From positions 1 through 64,000 of the forward strand of contig NZ_VKGK01000025.1 in the NCBI RefSeq assembly GCF_007197645.1: DNA of 64,000 nucleotides. The letters are read 5' to 3'. The notes below the pieces were generated by a model. That model did not search any database and was not told the origin of the DNA. It saw only the letters and a list, made by a program, of their open reading frames with translations. This document shows, piece by piece, positions 46,925 through 57,296 of the stretch; within the stretch, counting starts at the first letter, position 1, and each line of letters starts with the position of its first letter. The translations under genes were made by a program, and so were the position numbers. Origin of the DNA: Shewanella hanedai (lineage in GTDB: Bacteria > Pseudomonadota > Gammaproteobacteria > Enterobacterales > Shewanellaceae).

Positions 46925-49261
46925 CTAGTAAGGTGAGTTTGCCAACCAGTCGGCAATTTTTTCTGCATCTAAAGGTCTGGATAAATAATACCCCTGCCCC
47001 ATTTCACATCCCCGTTCAATTAACCAGTTTAACGCACCTTCATCTTCTATCCCTTCAGCTACAACACTGAGGCCAAGATTATGTGCCAGCTGTAAAGTGG
47101 AGCTCACAATGATCTGATCATCCGCGCTCACCATCAGATTTTGCACAAATGATTTATCAATCTTCAGCTCAGATACCGGCAGCTGCTTCAACTGAGCTAA
47201 AGAGGAATAACCCGTACCATAATCATCAATTGATAACTTAAGGCCACTATTTTTCAACACCTTAAGCTGTTTAATTGCATTTTCAGGATCAGATACCACG
47301 GCATCTTCAGTTATCTCTAAAGTGAGAACCTCAATAGGCACACCTTTCTCTGTAATAAGATCCAACACATACCGACAAAAATGAACATCCTTCAAGTTCT
47401 CTGCAGAGATGTTGATAGCGATACACAACTCTATGCCCTGAGATTTCCATTTCAAATATTGATCAATCGACTCGTTCATCACCCAACGAGTTAACGCGTT
47501 CATCTGTCCCATCTGTTCAGCAATGGGGATAAAATCATCTGGCGGGATCATGCCTCTGTCTGGATGTCGCCAGCGAACTAACGCTTCAACATGGGTCACT
47601 TTCTTTAGTTTAAGATCAAGCTTAGGTTGGTAAAAGAGCACCAGTTCCTCATTGTCTATAGCGGACTTAAGTTCGTTAATCAGTTGCAAGCGATCTAACG
47701 TATTACCATCAATCTGCTGATTGTAGATCTGCTGTTCCAGTTTATTTTTCTTGGCATACTGTAATGCTGTATCTGCTTGGCGTAATAAAGTTTCTAAATC
47801 ACTAGGGTAATGAACAAAACTGATCCCAATGGAAAGTTGTAAGTGCAGGGAGATATCTTGATAGCGGTATTCTGCTTCAATGCTTTTTTGCAGATCGGCC
47901 ATCAAAACTCTAAGCTTTTTCGGCGAGGTATTTTTAAAAGCCAAGGCAAATTCATCGCCAGTAATGTGACAAACGAGATCGACATTATCGAAAGATGACA
48001 ATCGCTTACCAATCTCTTTAATCACCTCATCGCCAACCACATGACCCAAGGTACCATTCACCTCTGTCATGCGTTTAATATCGATTAAACAGACCGCCAC
48101 TGCAGACTTATCCTCAAACCAAAGAGAGGTCACACGCTTAAGCTCGTTTTTGTTGGCTAACTTAGTCAGAGGATCATGATAGACCTGAAACACGATTTCA
48201 CTTTCACGACTCAAAATGGCCTGTTGCATCGCAGTGAACTCTTCGGCCAACAGTTGCATCTCGACACTGTTTCCGACCTGAACTTTAGAGTGATAATTCC
48301 CCTTCGCAATGTACCTTGCCTGCTCGATCAGCAACATGATCGGTTTTGTCACACCACTTGAGATAAAAAATGCCAACAACAGAGAAATGGGGAGCATCAG
48401 CAGAATTAACCCTAACTGCTGCAGCCACTGTTTTTGGAACGACTCAAGCACGTCATATCGAGTCTGGTACATAAAAGCATGCACCTGCTTTTGGTCCACT
48501 TTACCTAGCAGTTCATGCCAGAGTACGTAATCTTCATTAGCCAGACCATGAGTGATAAAGCCAGAAACGGCTTGGTTATCAGCTGCGTTTAAATGCTCAC
48601 CAGATAAGCTAATAAATTGATTATCTTGCCCGGCCTCTGTCACCACAAACCCAGCATTTAATCCCGTATGTAATAGCAGTGTTTTCGCAAGTTCATCGCC
48701 AATAATAAAACCAAACCCTACCCAACCAATCACATTGTTGGCGCCGCTGGTTAAAGGTGCAAACTTGATTTGATAGATGTTGTCTTCGAGTGAGTAAAGC
48801 GGATTAATATTCAGCAGTCCCGTTTCTAACGGGTAACGAAACTGCTCACCTTGCTCTGGCCCGACGCTCACCTTGCCGAGCTCCAGCTCACTGGTTTTAA
48901 GCATCAGCTCACCGATAATAATGCCATGTTTATCCACGGCGATAGCCAGATCGGCATTGATGCGTTTTCTGTGATTATTAAGCGCCACCAAAAAGCTACG
49001 ACTGTCGTTATCAATAAAGATATCTTTAAGACCAAAGTCTTTGGCAGCCGTTTCGGCAAACGCCGACAAGTAATAGTTACGCTTGCCATAATCAGACTTA
49101 AACACCAGTTCAGCCACGGATAACTGATTGCTTAGTTGCTGCTGTTCAAGTCGTTTATTGGCAAAGAAGGTAATTGAAAATGAGATCGCCTGAACCGCTA
49201 TCAATAAGATAACGAAAAAGGCAAAAATGCGGGTCTGTATTCGATTGCAGAAACCGAACAT
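46925..49261 (-). CDS. Membrane sensor with HAMP, degenerate GGDEF and EAL domains
   Basis: 778 residues: membrane helix (about 12-35), periplasmic sensor (about 36-280), second helix (about 282-302), HAMP (about 300-350), GGDEF-like domain whose signature reads TGDEF (434-438), and EAL domain with EALVRW (559-564), NISAENL, DDYGTGYSSL and KIDKSFV. The EAL motifs are intact and the GGDEF is altered, so net c-di-GMP breakdown is more likely than synthesis. ATG 49261 follows GGAAGG by seven bases and overlaps the stop of the cupredoxin gene by one base. Confidence 0.92.
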   Translation of the reverse strand: MFGFCNRIQTRIFAFFVILLIAVQAISFSITFFANKRLEQQQLSNQLSVAELVFKSDYGKRNYYLSAFAETAAKDFGLKDIFIDNDSRSFLVALNNHRKRINADLAIAVDKHGIIIGELMLKTSELELGKVSVGPEQGEQFRYPLETGLLNINPLYSLEDNIYQIKFAPLTSGANNVIGWVGFGFIIGDELAKTLLLHTGLNAGFVVTEAGQDNQFISLSGEHLNAADNQAVSGFITHGLANEDYVLWHELLGKVDQKQVHAFMYQTRYDVLESFQKQWLQQLGLILLMLPISLLLAFFISSGVTKPIMLLIEQARYIAKGNYHSKVQVGNSVEMQLLAEEFTAMQQAILSRESEIVFQVYHDPLTKLANKNELKRVTSLWFEDKSAVAVCLIDIKRMTEVNGTLGHVVGDEVIKEIGKRLSSFDNVDLVCHITGDEFALAFKNTSPKKLRVLMADLQKSIEAEYRYQDISLHLQLSIGISFVHYPSDLETLLRQADTALQYAKKNKLEQQIYNQQIDGNTLDRLQLINELKSAIDNEELVLFYQPKLDLKLKKVTHVEALVRWRHPDRGMIPPDDFIPIAEQMGQMNALTRWVMNESIDQYLKWKSQGIELCIAINISAENLKDVHFCRYVLDLITEKGVPIEVLTLEITEDAVVSDPENAIKQLKVLKNSGLKLSIDDYGTGYSSLAQLKQLPVSELKIDKSFVQNLMVSADDQIIVSSTLQLAHNLGLSVVAEGIEDEGALNWLIERGCEMGQGYYLSRPLDAEKIADWLANSPY

Positions 49262-49932
49262 CAATAGCCTTCCAAAAACTCAAAGTCATCCAAACTCTTT
49301 TGTTCGGGTATATCAGCCATAGGTGCAGTGACGGTGATGATTAACGTTTGGGACAGAGGCGTACTGATTTGCTGTGACACTCGATGATTATCGACTGATA
49401 ACTGGGGATGCCAAGTCGTTAAGGTGTAATCAGCATCGGGGATGGCATCAAACTCAGCTTCGCCTCTCTCATCTGTTATTGCAAAATAGGGAGTATCAAC
49501 CACCAGCAAGTGTCCACTCATCCAATCATGGACATTACACCCCATGGAGATATGTCCCACTTGGTCAAAAACGATAGAATCCGTTCCACTGTCTTTTTTG
49601 AGCTTAAAAGAGAAACGTTTTGGGCCTGCGGCTGAATAGATATGATGTGTAATGTCGTCGTCATTAACAAATTGTAACTCGTGGCCCTTCTGCATGACCG
49701 TGATATAGGGGGTGAACTGTTTATCTTGTTGATGTATCTCTACTGGAAGGCTTATTTTATCGATAAAGGCACTCTGCGCCGCCTTGTTAGCTTGCAGGTA
49801 CACAACAAGATCTGGCATTGGTTCTCCCGATGGGTTAACCAATCTGAATTTATCTGCACTCACTTCAGAGATAACCCCCAATGAGCCGATTAACAATCCT
49901 GCACATAACGCCATTGTCCGTCTGTAGTTCAC
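49261..49932 (-). CDS. Exported cupredoxin-like protein (methylamine-utilisation type)
   Basis: 223 residues from GTG 49932, preceded by GAGG at five bases; this start gives a clean signal peptide (NYRRTMALCAGLLIGSLG...VSA). Longer in-frame starts at 49953 and 49992-49995 have no ribosome-binding site. The cupredoxin part has a possible type-1 copper set: His in DDITHHIYSA and Cys/His/Met in GCNVHDWMSGHLL, followed by a carboxypeptidase-regulatory-like C-terminal half (DERGEAEFDAIPDADYTLTTWHP). It is translationally linked to the GGDEF/EAL sensor, which suggests that it supplies a copper- or redox-related signal. Confidence 0.82.
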   Translation of the reverse strand: MNYRRTMALCAGLLIGSLGVISEVSADKFRLVNPSGEPMPDLVVYLQANKAAQSAFIDKISLPVEIHQQDKQFTPYITVMQKGHELQFVNDDDITHHIYSAAGPKRFSFKLKKDSGTDSIVFDQVGHISMGCNVHDWMSGHLLVVDTPYFAITDERGEAEFDAIPDADYTLTTWHPQLSVDNHRVSQQISTPLSQTLIITVTAPMADIPEQKSLDDFEFLEGY

Positions 49933-50098
49933 GTTGACCTCATTTTCAGTCATAAAAGAAATATGGCAACCTAGATTAGCTGTGACTTTCATCACTGCCA
50001 GTAATAGGAACTGAATTTAAAGAAAAATATTTCATATGAGACAAAGAAATACCTATTTAAAAAATAGCAGTTCTATATTGGTCTACTTAAGGATAGGC

Positions 50099-50127
50099 AA
50101 AAAAAAGCAAAACCGAGGTTTTGCTTT
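50099..50127 (-). terminator. Intrinsic terminator of the chemoreceptor gene
   Basis: Stem AAAGCAAAAC (50104-50113) with GTTTTGCTTT (50118-50127), small loop. On the minus strand it is followed by eight T residues. Confidence 0.88.
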
Positions 50128-50147
50128 ATCTTTATTGTAGGCTGGAA

Positions 50148-51596
50148 TTAACTGAGTTTATATTGGCTCAAAATCTGATCTAACTCGACAGATGACTGAC
50201 TAAGGTCTGCAGCCAAAGAGACTGAACGCTGGGCTGTCTCTTTAATGATTTGCGACTGATCTCGAATATCATTGAGCTGAGTTGCAATATCACGGGCCGA
50301 GACACTCTGCTCTTCAGCTGAAGCCGCAATTTGAGCGCTCATGTCGAATACACCCGCTGTCGAACTCGCCATGGTATCGACATCTTCGCCCACAGAAATG
50401 ATGGCATTTCGCCCTTCACCCGCCTGTTCAACAATACTTTCTGTCACCTTAGATAGCGTTGAACTGCCCTTTTGTAATCCTTCAATCATCATCTGGATCT
50501 CAACCGTTGCTGCCTGAGTTCTCCCCGCTAATGTTCTCACTTCGTCAGCAACAACTGCGAAGCCTCTCCCTTGCTCTCCTGCTCGGGCAGCCTCAATAGC
50601 CGCATTCAACGCGAGTAAGTTTGTCTGCTCTGAAATGCCGTTAATGGTTGTTACCACAGCGCCAATTTCCGATGCACTGCTGGATAGTTGCGACACTGAA
50701 CTCGATGCGGTATCAATCTCATTAACCAAATTTGAGATCCGCGTTACCGCTTCAGCAATACGTATCTTGCTCGACTCCGCTTGATTAGTATTTTCTTGGG
50801 TTTGCGTTGAGGTGTTCGCCGCATTGTAAGAGACCTCTTCGATTGCAGCAGTCATCTGATCCATCGCCACAGCCACACTATCTAAAAACTGGTGCTGGCA
50901 GCCAATCAAGTCTTCACTCTGTTTTGCTTGTTGATCAAATTCATCTGCAGCCTGAGCAAGCGTTGCCGCATTTTGACCAATCGCTTTCACCATCTCACTC
51001 ATATTATCAGCACAGCGATCAATTTCGGTGGCGATCATACTGAAATCATCTTTGCCGAAAAAGTTAAGTCTCTGAGTTAAATCTCCATCCGCTAAACGTT
51101 TGATGGCGACATACATATCCCACAAACCACCACCAAGGGAGGTCGACGTCCAGTAACTAAGTTGAAACAGCGGCAGTAAACCGATTAAAGCAACCCAGAG
51201 CATCATATTGGCATCACTCAGAGCCTGTGCTTCCCACTTTTTCACATTAACGTGCAATTGGAGGTATTGACGACCAACTTGAGAGGAAACAGTCACAGAG
51301 TCCCCACGACGACGATCAACATGATTGCTATTTAACTGAAGTCCCTGCTCTGAAGCAAAACGAGCCAGCAGATCGCCCGTAACCCTTTGAGCATTGGCAA
51401 CGTTGGCAAAGGTATCCACCATTGACAGTGCTCTCTCCTGAGAGCTGACCGCTACCCTCTCTTTTACTTGGTTGAGATTAACCAAAGCGATACTGGCAGT
51501 AATGAGTGACACTAAAATGCATAACAACCAAAATTTACCATTGAGGCTTAACTTAATCATTAATGCATCTATTTTTCTAAACTGGATTTGTTTCAT
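50148..51596 (-). CDS. Methyl-accepting chemotaxis protein
   Basis: 482 residues. Two membrane helices (about 20-42 and 133-152) enclose a short periplasmic region of about 90 residues, then HAMP and the signalling domain with the conserved hairpin tip [34 protein letters not shown] and RTLAGRT. The small sensor part suggests that it detects energy state or a simple ligand. The gene is monocistronic. An in-frame ATG 12 codons later is also possible. Confidence 0.94.
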   Translation of the reverse strand: MKQIQFRKIDALMIKLSLNGKFWLLCILVSLITASIALVNLNQVKERVAVSSQERALSMVDTFANVANAQRVTGDLLARFASEQGLQLNSNHVDRRRGDSVTVSSQVGRQYLQLHVNVKKWEAQALSDANMMLWVALIGLLPLFQLSYWTSTSLGGGLWDMYVAIKRLADGDLTQRLNFFGKDDFSMIATEIDRCADNMSEMVKAIGQNAATLAQAADEFDQQAKQSEDLIGCQHQFLDSVAVAMDQMTAAIEEVSYNAANTSTQTQENTNQAESSKIRIAEAVTRISNLVNEIDTASSSVSQLSSSASEIGAVVTTINGISEQTNLLALNAAIEAARAGEQGRGFAVVADEVRTLAGRTQAATVEIQMMIEGLQKGSSTLSKVTESIVEQAGEGRNAIISVGEDVDTMASSTAGVFDMSAQIAASAEEQSVSARDIATQLNDIRDQSQIIKETAQRSVSLAADLSQSSVELDQILSQYKLS

Positions 51597-51745
51597 AATT
51601 CCTACAACCTATTTGTTTTATAACAAAAAATATTTTGCTACGTCACATTATTTTTATTATCGAGTATAAGATCAAAAATTTAATTAACTTTGAGCAAAAT
51701 CATGAGTTCACGTTATTTTGGATGAGCTTTTGAAGACATATCACT

Positions 51746-52213
51746 TTAAGCTCGAGCTTTCCATTTCAACGTCAGTGAAACCAGTACACCGGAAAGCTCC
51801 GACATGCTATAGCCTAAAAGTGAACCTATGATTAAAGCAGGCAGAATATTGGCGATATCCCCTCCCATTGCAAATGTCGTACAACAACCAATAAAGGCGC
51901 CAGGAATAAAAGCAAGCTTGCTATATTTGGCCTGTAGACACATGGCCGAAGTGACGATTCCCGTTAACAGATAACCTACCATCGGAGTTTCAAAGAAGCT
52001 GCTGCCACTAATGACAAGCCAAGCCCAAAAGACACCGGACAAGTTAGTGAACCAAGAGATGACCACCCCTTGGAAATTCAATTTCCCCAATGCGAAATAG
52101 GTGCTACAGCTAAGAAACCCAATCCAAGTGACCAGATGAAAGATATCTGCAATACCCGCCCAAACAGCCGCAACTAGACCAGCCGATATGGCGACTTGCC
52201 AACGATGTTCCAT
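51746..52213 (-). CDS. DUF1097 family membrane protein
   Basis: 155 residues, nearly all hydrophobic, with four to five membrane helices (QVAISAGLVAAVWAGIADIF, GFLSCSTYFALGK, LPALIIGSLLGYSMSELSGVL). It matches the DUF1097 family, to which E. coli YcdZ belongs; function is unknown. GAGGGG precedes the ATG by six bases. It stands alone between the chemoreceptor and the molybdenum oxidoreductase genes. Confidence 0.85.
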   Translation of the reverse strand: MEHRWQVAISAGLVAAVWAGIADIFHLVTWIGFLSCSTYFALGKLNFQGVVISWFTNLSGVFWAWLVISGSSFFETPMVGYLLTGIVTSAMCLQAKYSKLAFIPGAFIGCCTTFAMGGDIANILPALIIGSLLGYSMSELSGVLVSLTLKWKARA

Positions 52214-52579
52214 GTATGACCCCTCATTACATTGGAATAATTTTGAAAGACAAATTACTCCATTTCACATAACAAAAATAGGTTTTATGCCGTAAAGTGG
52301 GGGCTAACTGGTGTTTTATTACTCTATTTACACTATGGAATGACTTTTTGTAGTAAACAAACCAACAAAAGGCTGTTTAACTAAAATTAACAAACCTGAT
52401 TAATCCACTAAAAAAAATTCGATTCACTCGATTCCACCGGTATCGACTACCCATACAATTTATCCGTTATCTGACCGTTTGTAAGACGAAGATCAGCGAT
52501 TTATCTACCATATTAAATGGTAAATAAAATCGCAATAATCTCTTTCTCTTGTGGTATTTAAATCGGGGGGAGTGATAAC
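52214..52579. other. Intergenic region between DUF1097 and the molybdenum oxidoreductase operon
   Basis: No gene, hairpin with a T run, or clear promoter is visible. The sequence is moderately AT-rich. Confidence 0.5.
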
Positions 52580-54829
52580 TTACACAGTTAGCTTTTTCGT
52601 CACTGGAAGGTCTCGTATTCGGATCCCTGAAGCGGCAAAGATGGCATTAGTCAGACTTGGCGCAACGGGGGGAACACCCGGCTCGCCAACACCACCTGGT
52701 GGTGCATCTGATGCAATAACCGTCACGTCGATGTCTGGGCATTGAGTCATTCTCAACATCGGATAATCATGAAAATTTGATTGCTGAACTTTGCCCTCTT
52801 TAAAGCTTATCTCTCCCATCATGGCTAAACTCAAACCAAACATAATCGCCCCCTCGGTTTGAGATTTTACCCTGTCAGGATTCACCACCGTCCCCGCATC
52901 GATGGCCGCAACCGCGCGCAGCACCGTGAGCTTTTTATCCTTATCTACCTCCACCAGCAAGGCTACGGCAACAAACGCAGCAAAACTTCGGTGGACAGCA
53001 AATCCCCAGGCTTGGTTCTCTTTAGGCTGGGTCCCTTTTTTCATCCCAAGTTCAACGGCGTCAATAACACCGTGATAGCGTTCAATATCGACGGGGTGAC
53101 GGGTTAACTCTTCACCATAGTTACCATATTTAAAGCCTTGATCAACAAACATCTCTTGTCGCGACTCTCCCAATAACTCACGCCACATTTGCGTGGTGGG
53201 TTTATCCGCTTTTACCGCAAGCTCATCGACGAAACTGCCAATACCAAATCCATGCTGAATGTTACACACCGAACGCATCCAACCGATACGAGTATGCGCT
53301 TTAGCCTCTACAGTTTCACAACGCAAACTCTTCACCGCCAACGGCACATCAACAAAGCCTAAATCGACTTCCCAACCCGCTGGATAGTCGGCGCCTTCAG
53401 CAAATGTAGAACCGATACTCGGGAAGCCAGTTCGTTGCAGCATCGCTTGTGGCATCTTGTCATCGCCCAATTTGGCCTGATACAACTGAGCGCTAATCGC
53501 ATGTAAGTAGCCGTTTTGAATATCATCTTCGCGACTCCAGCACACTTTTACCGGCGCCTTAATCTGTTGTGACAATAGCGCTGCTTCAGCGCAGTAATCA
53601 GGCTTAGATTTACGCCCAAAACCGCCACCGAGCAAAGTCACATTCACTTTTACCTGCTCCTCTTTTAACCCCAGATACCCTGCAACATTCTGCGCTGCAC
53701 TTTGCGGTGTCTGGGTTGATGCCCAAAGCTCACAACCCGCATCGGTAACACTTGCTGTCGTCACTGGCGGCTCCATTGGTGCGTGGGCGAGATAGGGAAT
53801 GGTATAAATCGCCTTAATGGTTTTTTCCTTTGGCCAATCACTATTCTCCTCTCCCTGCTGCCTTACTATTTTGCCTGGAGATTGCACTTTTTCAACTAAC
53901 TGCTTAAGAAATACCTCTGAGTTATGAGTGTCATTTATTGAGTCAGTCCAAGTGATATTTAAGGCTTTACGTCCCTCAAGTGCACTCCATGAGTTCGTGG
54001 CAATGACGGCCACACCGCCCAAAGGTTGAAAACCCGGTGCCCCTTTAGCCGCAGGAAGGCGGATCACATCAATCACCCCAGCTACCTTTCTTGCTTTACT
54101 GTCGTCTAACACCTTAACTTCACTGCCCCACACAGGCGGGCGGATAATACTGGCGTAACGCATCCCCTCTAATGTGATGTCGTAACCGTATTTAGCCTCC
54201 CCTGTTAATATCGCCTGCATATCCACAATTTTATGAGATTTGCCGATATGGGTAAAATCATTAGGTGACTTTAAAATAAGGGTGTCGACTTTCGGTAATG
54301 GCACCTGAGAGGCCGCACGGGCTAACTCGCCAAAACTCATCATCTCGCCTGATTGAGTGTGGATCACCAGATTATTGGCAGTGCTCACTTCTGACAGTGG
54401 CACCTGCCATTTATCGGCTGCGGCTTGTTCGAGCATGGTTCGGGCCATCGCGCCCATCTCTCGCATCTTATCAAATCCCTTACGAATGCTGCGGGAGCCG
54501 TCCGTATTTTGGCTGCCATAACGTTTATCGGCGAGCCCCTGCACCACAACCACCTTGTTCCAGTCAGCACCCAGTTCATCGGCTAGCACCTGAGGGATCC
54601 CCGTACGGATCCCCTGCCCCATTTCAGAGCGATGGCAAGTCAGGTACACCTTGTCATCTTCGCCTATGGCGATAAAAAGATTAAGCCGAGCATCTTCGCC
54701 TTGCGCCATTGCCATTGGGCTCCAGCTCAGTCCAGTTGCCCCTAGCGCCAAACCACCACCCGTTGCACCGAACAGTTTAAGCACATCTCGACGACTAAAA
54801 TTTTGCACTGCTGTAAAGGAAGGATTCAT
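52580..54829 (-). CDS. Molybdopterin-binding oxidoreductase large subunit, IorB type
   Basis: 749 residues; large subunit of an aldehyde or isoquinoline 1-oxidoreductase of the xanthine oxidase family. A Tat signal ([21 protein letters not shown]) marks export. Family motifs include [40 protein letters not shown], and [17 protein letters not shown] with the likely catalytic Glu. ATG 54829 follows AGGAGAGG and overlaps the small-subunit stop (ATGA); an extended frame upstream is not credible. The small [2Fe-2S] subunit and maturation proteins are encoded just upstream. Confidence 0.93.
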   Translation of the reverse strand: MNPSFTAVQNFSRRDVLKLFGATGGGLALGATGLSWSPMAMAQGEDARLNLFIAIGEDDKVYLTCHRSEMGQGIRTGIPQVLADELGADWNKVVVVQGLADKRYGSQNTDGSRSIRKGFDKMREMGAMARTMLEQAAADKWQVPLSEVSTANNLVIHTQSGEMMSFGELARAASQVPLPKVDTLILKSPNDFTHIGKSHKIVDMQAILTGEAKYGYDITLEGMRYASIIRPPVWGSEVKVLDDSKARKVAGVIDVIRLPAAKGAPGFQPLGGVAVIATNSWSALEGRKALNITWTDSINDTHNSEVFLKQLVEKVQSPGKIVRQQGEENSDWPKEKTIKAIYTIPYLAHAPMEPPVTTASVTDAGCELWASTQTPQSAAQNVAGYLGLKEEQVKVNVTLLGGGFGRKSKPDYCAEAALLSQQIKAPVKVCWSREDDIQNGYLHAISAQLYQAKLGDDKMPQAMLQRTGFPSIGSTFAEGADYPAGWEVDLGFVDVPLAVKSLRCETVEAKAHTRIGWMRSVCNIQHGFGIGSFVDELAVKADKPTTQMWRELLGESRQEMFVDQGFKYGNYGEELTRHPVDIERYHGVIDAVELGMKKGTQPKENQAWGFAVHRSFAAFVAVALLVEVDKDKKLTVLRAVAAIDAGTVVNPDRVKSQTEGAIMFGLSLAMMGEISFKEGKVQQSNFHDYPMLRMTQCPDIDVTVIASDAPPGGVGEPGVPPVAPSLTNAIFAASGIRIRDLPVTKKLTV

Positions 54830-55290
54830 GACCTCTCCTCCTGTGCAGATACTGACAAAATAGCGGCTTTTATACGGGTATAGGTACCACAACGACAGAT
54901 ATTACCGGACATAGCGGCATCGATATCAGACTCATTAGGTTGACGATTCTGACTCAATAACGCGGCAGCAGACATCAGTTGTCCCGACTGACAATAGCCA
55001 CACTGTGGCACTTTATGCTCAGACCAAGCGTTAATTAATTCATCGGCTTTTAACCCTTCAATGGTCGTCACTTGCTTACCTTGAACTTGCTTTAAACTGG
55101 TTAAACAAGCTCTAGCGGGTTTGCCATCAATATGAATCGTACACGCTCCACATAACCCAGCACCACAGCCATACTTGGTTCCGGTTAACCCTAGCATGTC
55201 GCGTACAGCCCACAAGATGGGCATATTAGGATCGGCATCAAGCTGAAATTGTTTACCGTTAATCGTCAGTTTAAGTTCATTATCTGGCAT
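54826..55290 (-). CDS. [2Fe-2S] small subunit of the IorAB-type oxidoreductase
   Basis: 154 residues with two iron-sulphur clusters: the plant-type site [17 protein letters not shown]...C and the helical site [11 protein letters not shown]...[12 protein letters not shown]. Passes electrons from the molybdenum subunit. Of two adjacent ATG codons I choose 55290, six bases after GGAG. The stop overlaps the large-subunit ATG. Confidence 0.95.
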   Translation of the reverse strand: MPDNELKLTINGKQFQLDADPNMPILWAVRDMLGLTGTKYGCGAGLCGACTIHIDGKPARACLTSLKQVQGKQVTTIEGLKADELINAWSEHKVPQCGYCQSGQLMSAAALLSQNRQPNESDIDAAMSGNICRCGTYTRIKAAILSVSAQEERS

Positions 55291-55361
55291 CATTCACTCC
55301 ATGTAAGGCTAAATGGGCAAAGCCTCGTTATTATTATTGTTGATCAACCGCGGCACTATTT

Positions 55362-55967
55362 TTATGTTTCAGCTTGAGTCACAAGCCATTGTTCCAGTTC
55401 ACTGCGAGTATCAATATCCAACGCAGCACTGCTCATCTCAACAGTGTGCAATTTCCCCTCTAGGTTAAGCGCCGCTAATATCGACTTAGCACCACTGTCA
55501 CCGGTCAGGCTAGTTAACTTGTCAAAATCATCACGACAAAATATGGCTGGCACAGAAAGCTGTTTTTCAAAAGTGGCACAAACACGAGAGGGCTCGCCTT
55601 TTACATCAAGTAAATTCAGATACTCTTCAGCCGTAATAGCCACTTGATCAGCCAGGGCGATAAACAGAGAGTCACGATCGGCTTTCTCGGCATAATCGAC
55701 AGCCTGAGCAATGGAGGAGGACAAGCCAGAATCAAACTCATGATTGATAATGTATTTAGCATCATCTGGCAATAAAGAGGAAAGCAGAGCTTGATGTCCA
55801 CCAAGGATCACAACCAGTTCAGCACCCCTTGTATCGGCCACTAACTTCAGTTTTCGAAAACTGTCTGCCAATAAACTAGTCCCATGATCATCGATAGCCT
55901 GAGCCAGTTTAACGCCATTAAAGCGCCGACTCTGACCTGCTGCCAGTAAGGCGATTAAGGTGTTCAA
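55362..55967 (-). CDS. MobA-like NTP transferase (molybdenum cofactor cytidylyl-/guanylyltransferase family)
   Basis: 201 residues if translation begins at TTG 55967, which overlaps the xdhC stop (TTGA) and has CAGG seven bases before; a longer frame to 56021 has no ribosome-binding site. The nucleotide-binding start LIALLAAGQSRRFNG fits MocA/MobA-type enzymes that add a nucleotide to molybdopterin for xanthine-oxidase-type enzymes. DQVAITAEEY is the usual second motif. It most likely serves the adjacent IorAB enzyme. Confidence 0.85.
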   Translation of the reverse strand: MNTLIALLAAGQSRRFNGVKLAQAIDDHGTSLLADSFRKLKLVADTRGAELVVILGGHQALLSSLLPDDAKYIINHEFDSGLSSSIAQAVDYAEKADRDSLFIALADQVAITAEEYLNLLDVKGEPSRVCATFEKQLSVPAIFCRDDFDKLTSLTGDSGAKSILAALNLEGKLHTVEMSSAALDIDTRSELEQWLVTQAET

Positions 55968-57004
55968 ATCATAACCTGATCTAAAGGAGTCTGTCTCGCG
56001 CCATGCAACACGCCATGACACTGGGCTAAAATACTCAAGGCAACGGACTCAGGCAGCTCCCCCCCTAAAGCAAAACCCGCTGGCGCCGAGAAAAAGCAGT
56101 TAAAGTCATTAACCTTCAACTCACTTTTCTCCAGTACCCGCTCCCTGCGATGAGGTGGGCCTAACAATCCTAGGTACCTCAAATAACCAGCTTTATCTAT
56201 CTCTTGCGCCACCCGCAGCGCCTTAGCATCGAGTGTAAGGTTGTGCTGCATGATGATAATGGCATCCAAATTACGTTCAAACCCCTCAGGTAAACTGTCA
56301 ACGGGTTGTTTATAAACTCTGGCACCGGGAAAATCATGGTTCCTCGCGTAACTGGCTCGTTCATCAATTAAGTCGACCTGCCAGCCTAAATTCAAAGCCA
56401 TAGCAACCAATGGCTGTGCATCTAGACCACCACCGAAAATCGCAAGTCGGTATCGAGATCGCAGCGGAATAACCAATTCATCTTGCGCAGACTGAAAGAT
56501 GCCTGCGCGCTTAAAATCATCCACAGGGAATGGGGCTTCATCATAGGGGTGAATACTAGCCTTGATATTCGCAAGATCAGTGTCTCTGCGAGGCAGTGCA
56601 ATTTGATAGAAAAACTGACCGCCATGATATAACTGCTCAGTCAATTGATGAAAATGAAGGTAATGATTTTCACGCTTAAGGGGGACCAACATAATATCGA
56701 CAATCCCTCCACAGCCTAGCTGATAACTGGCATCAGTTTCGTCACTGGCATCGTACTGCACTAATATGGCTTGCTGTTTCTCTATCGCCATCTGTGCATG
56801 CCGACGAAGATCCGCTTCTAAACATCCACCACTTAACAGGCCAACCGAGCGACCCAAAGGATGGAATAACATCATTGCACCGGTTTTTCGGTATGAAGAG
56901 CCTTGTACTTTAGTTATCACAGCAAGCACCCATTCATCATGTGGAGCGACTTGCCATTGGGAGAGGATATCCTCTATATGATGGGACATGTCCGTATATC
57001 TCAT
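55964..57004 (-). CDS. XdhC/CoxI family maturation protein
   Basis: 346 residues. The N-terminal XdhC/CoxI domain has VQGSSYRKTGAMMLFHPLG and SGGCLEADLRRH; the C-terminal Rossmann part has AIFGGGLDAQPLVAMALNLG. XdhC proteins bind sulphurated molybdenum cofactor and insert it into xanthine-oxidase-family enzymes. First gene of the xdhC-mobA-iorA-iorB cluster. ATG 57004 is weakly supported; ATG 56989 is the alternative. Confidence 0.9.
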   Translation of the reverse strand: MRYTDMSHHIEDILSQWQVAPHDEWVLAVITKVQGSSYRKTGAMMLFHPLGRSVGLLSGGCLEADLRRHAQMAIEKQQAILVQYDASDETDASYQLGCGGIVDIMLVPLKRENHYLHFHQLTEQLYHGGQFFYQIALPRRDTDLANIKASIHPYDEAPFPVDDFKRAGIFQSAQDELVIPLRSRYRLAIFGGGLDAQPLVAMALNLGWQVDLIDERASYARNHDFPGARVYKQPVDSLPEGFERNLDAIIIMQHNLTLDAKALRVAQEIDKAGYLRYLGLLGPPHRRERVLEKSELKVNDFNCFFSAPAGFALGGELPESVALSILAQCHGVLHGARQTPLDQVMI

Positions 57005-57296
57005 TTTTCAAACAACGTAAAACTAAGCTATCAAACGTCACCTCAATTACAAGCATCAATCTATTACAAAAGGTTTCTTCCACACAGTGTCATACCTTTT
57101 ACCTACTAAATAGAGTGTAAAACTGCTTACAAAAAGATAAATATGTTGCTAACTTGTACTCATTAAGTATTTCGCCCTGCAGGCTGAATATCTCTAAGAA
57201 GCTTGAAAATGTTCATTTGAGGATATGCCACTCTCGCTCAATTGAGAGAGCGTAATGTGAAAACTAAAACCCCTTTCAACATGGCAGTTAATCATA

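Noticed and set aside
50037-50043. TGAGACA half-site downstream of the chemoreceptor gene
   Set aside because: No matching second half and no sigma-54 promoter nearby, so it is not counted with the three dyads.
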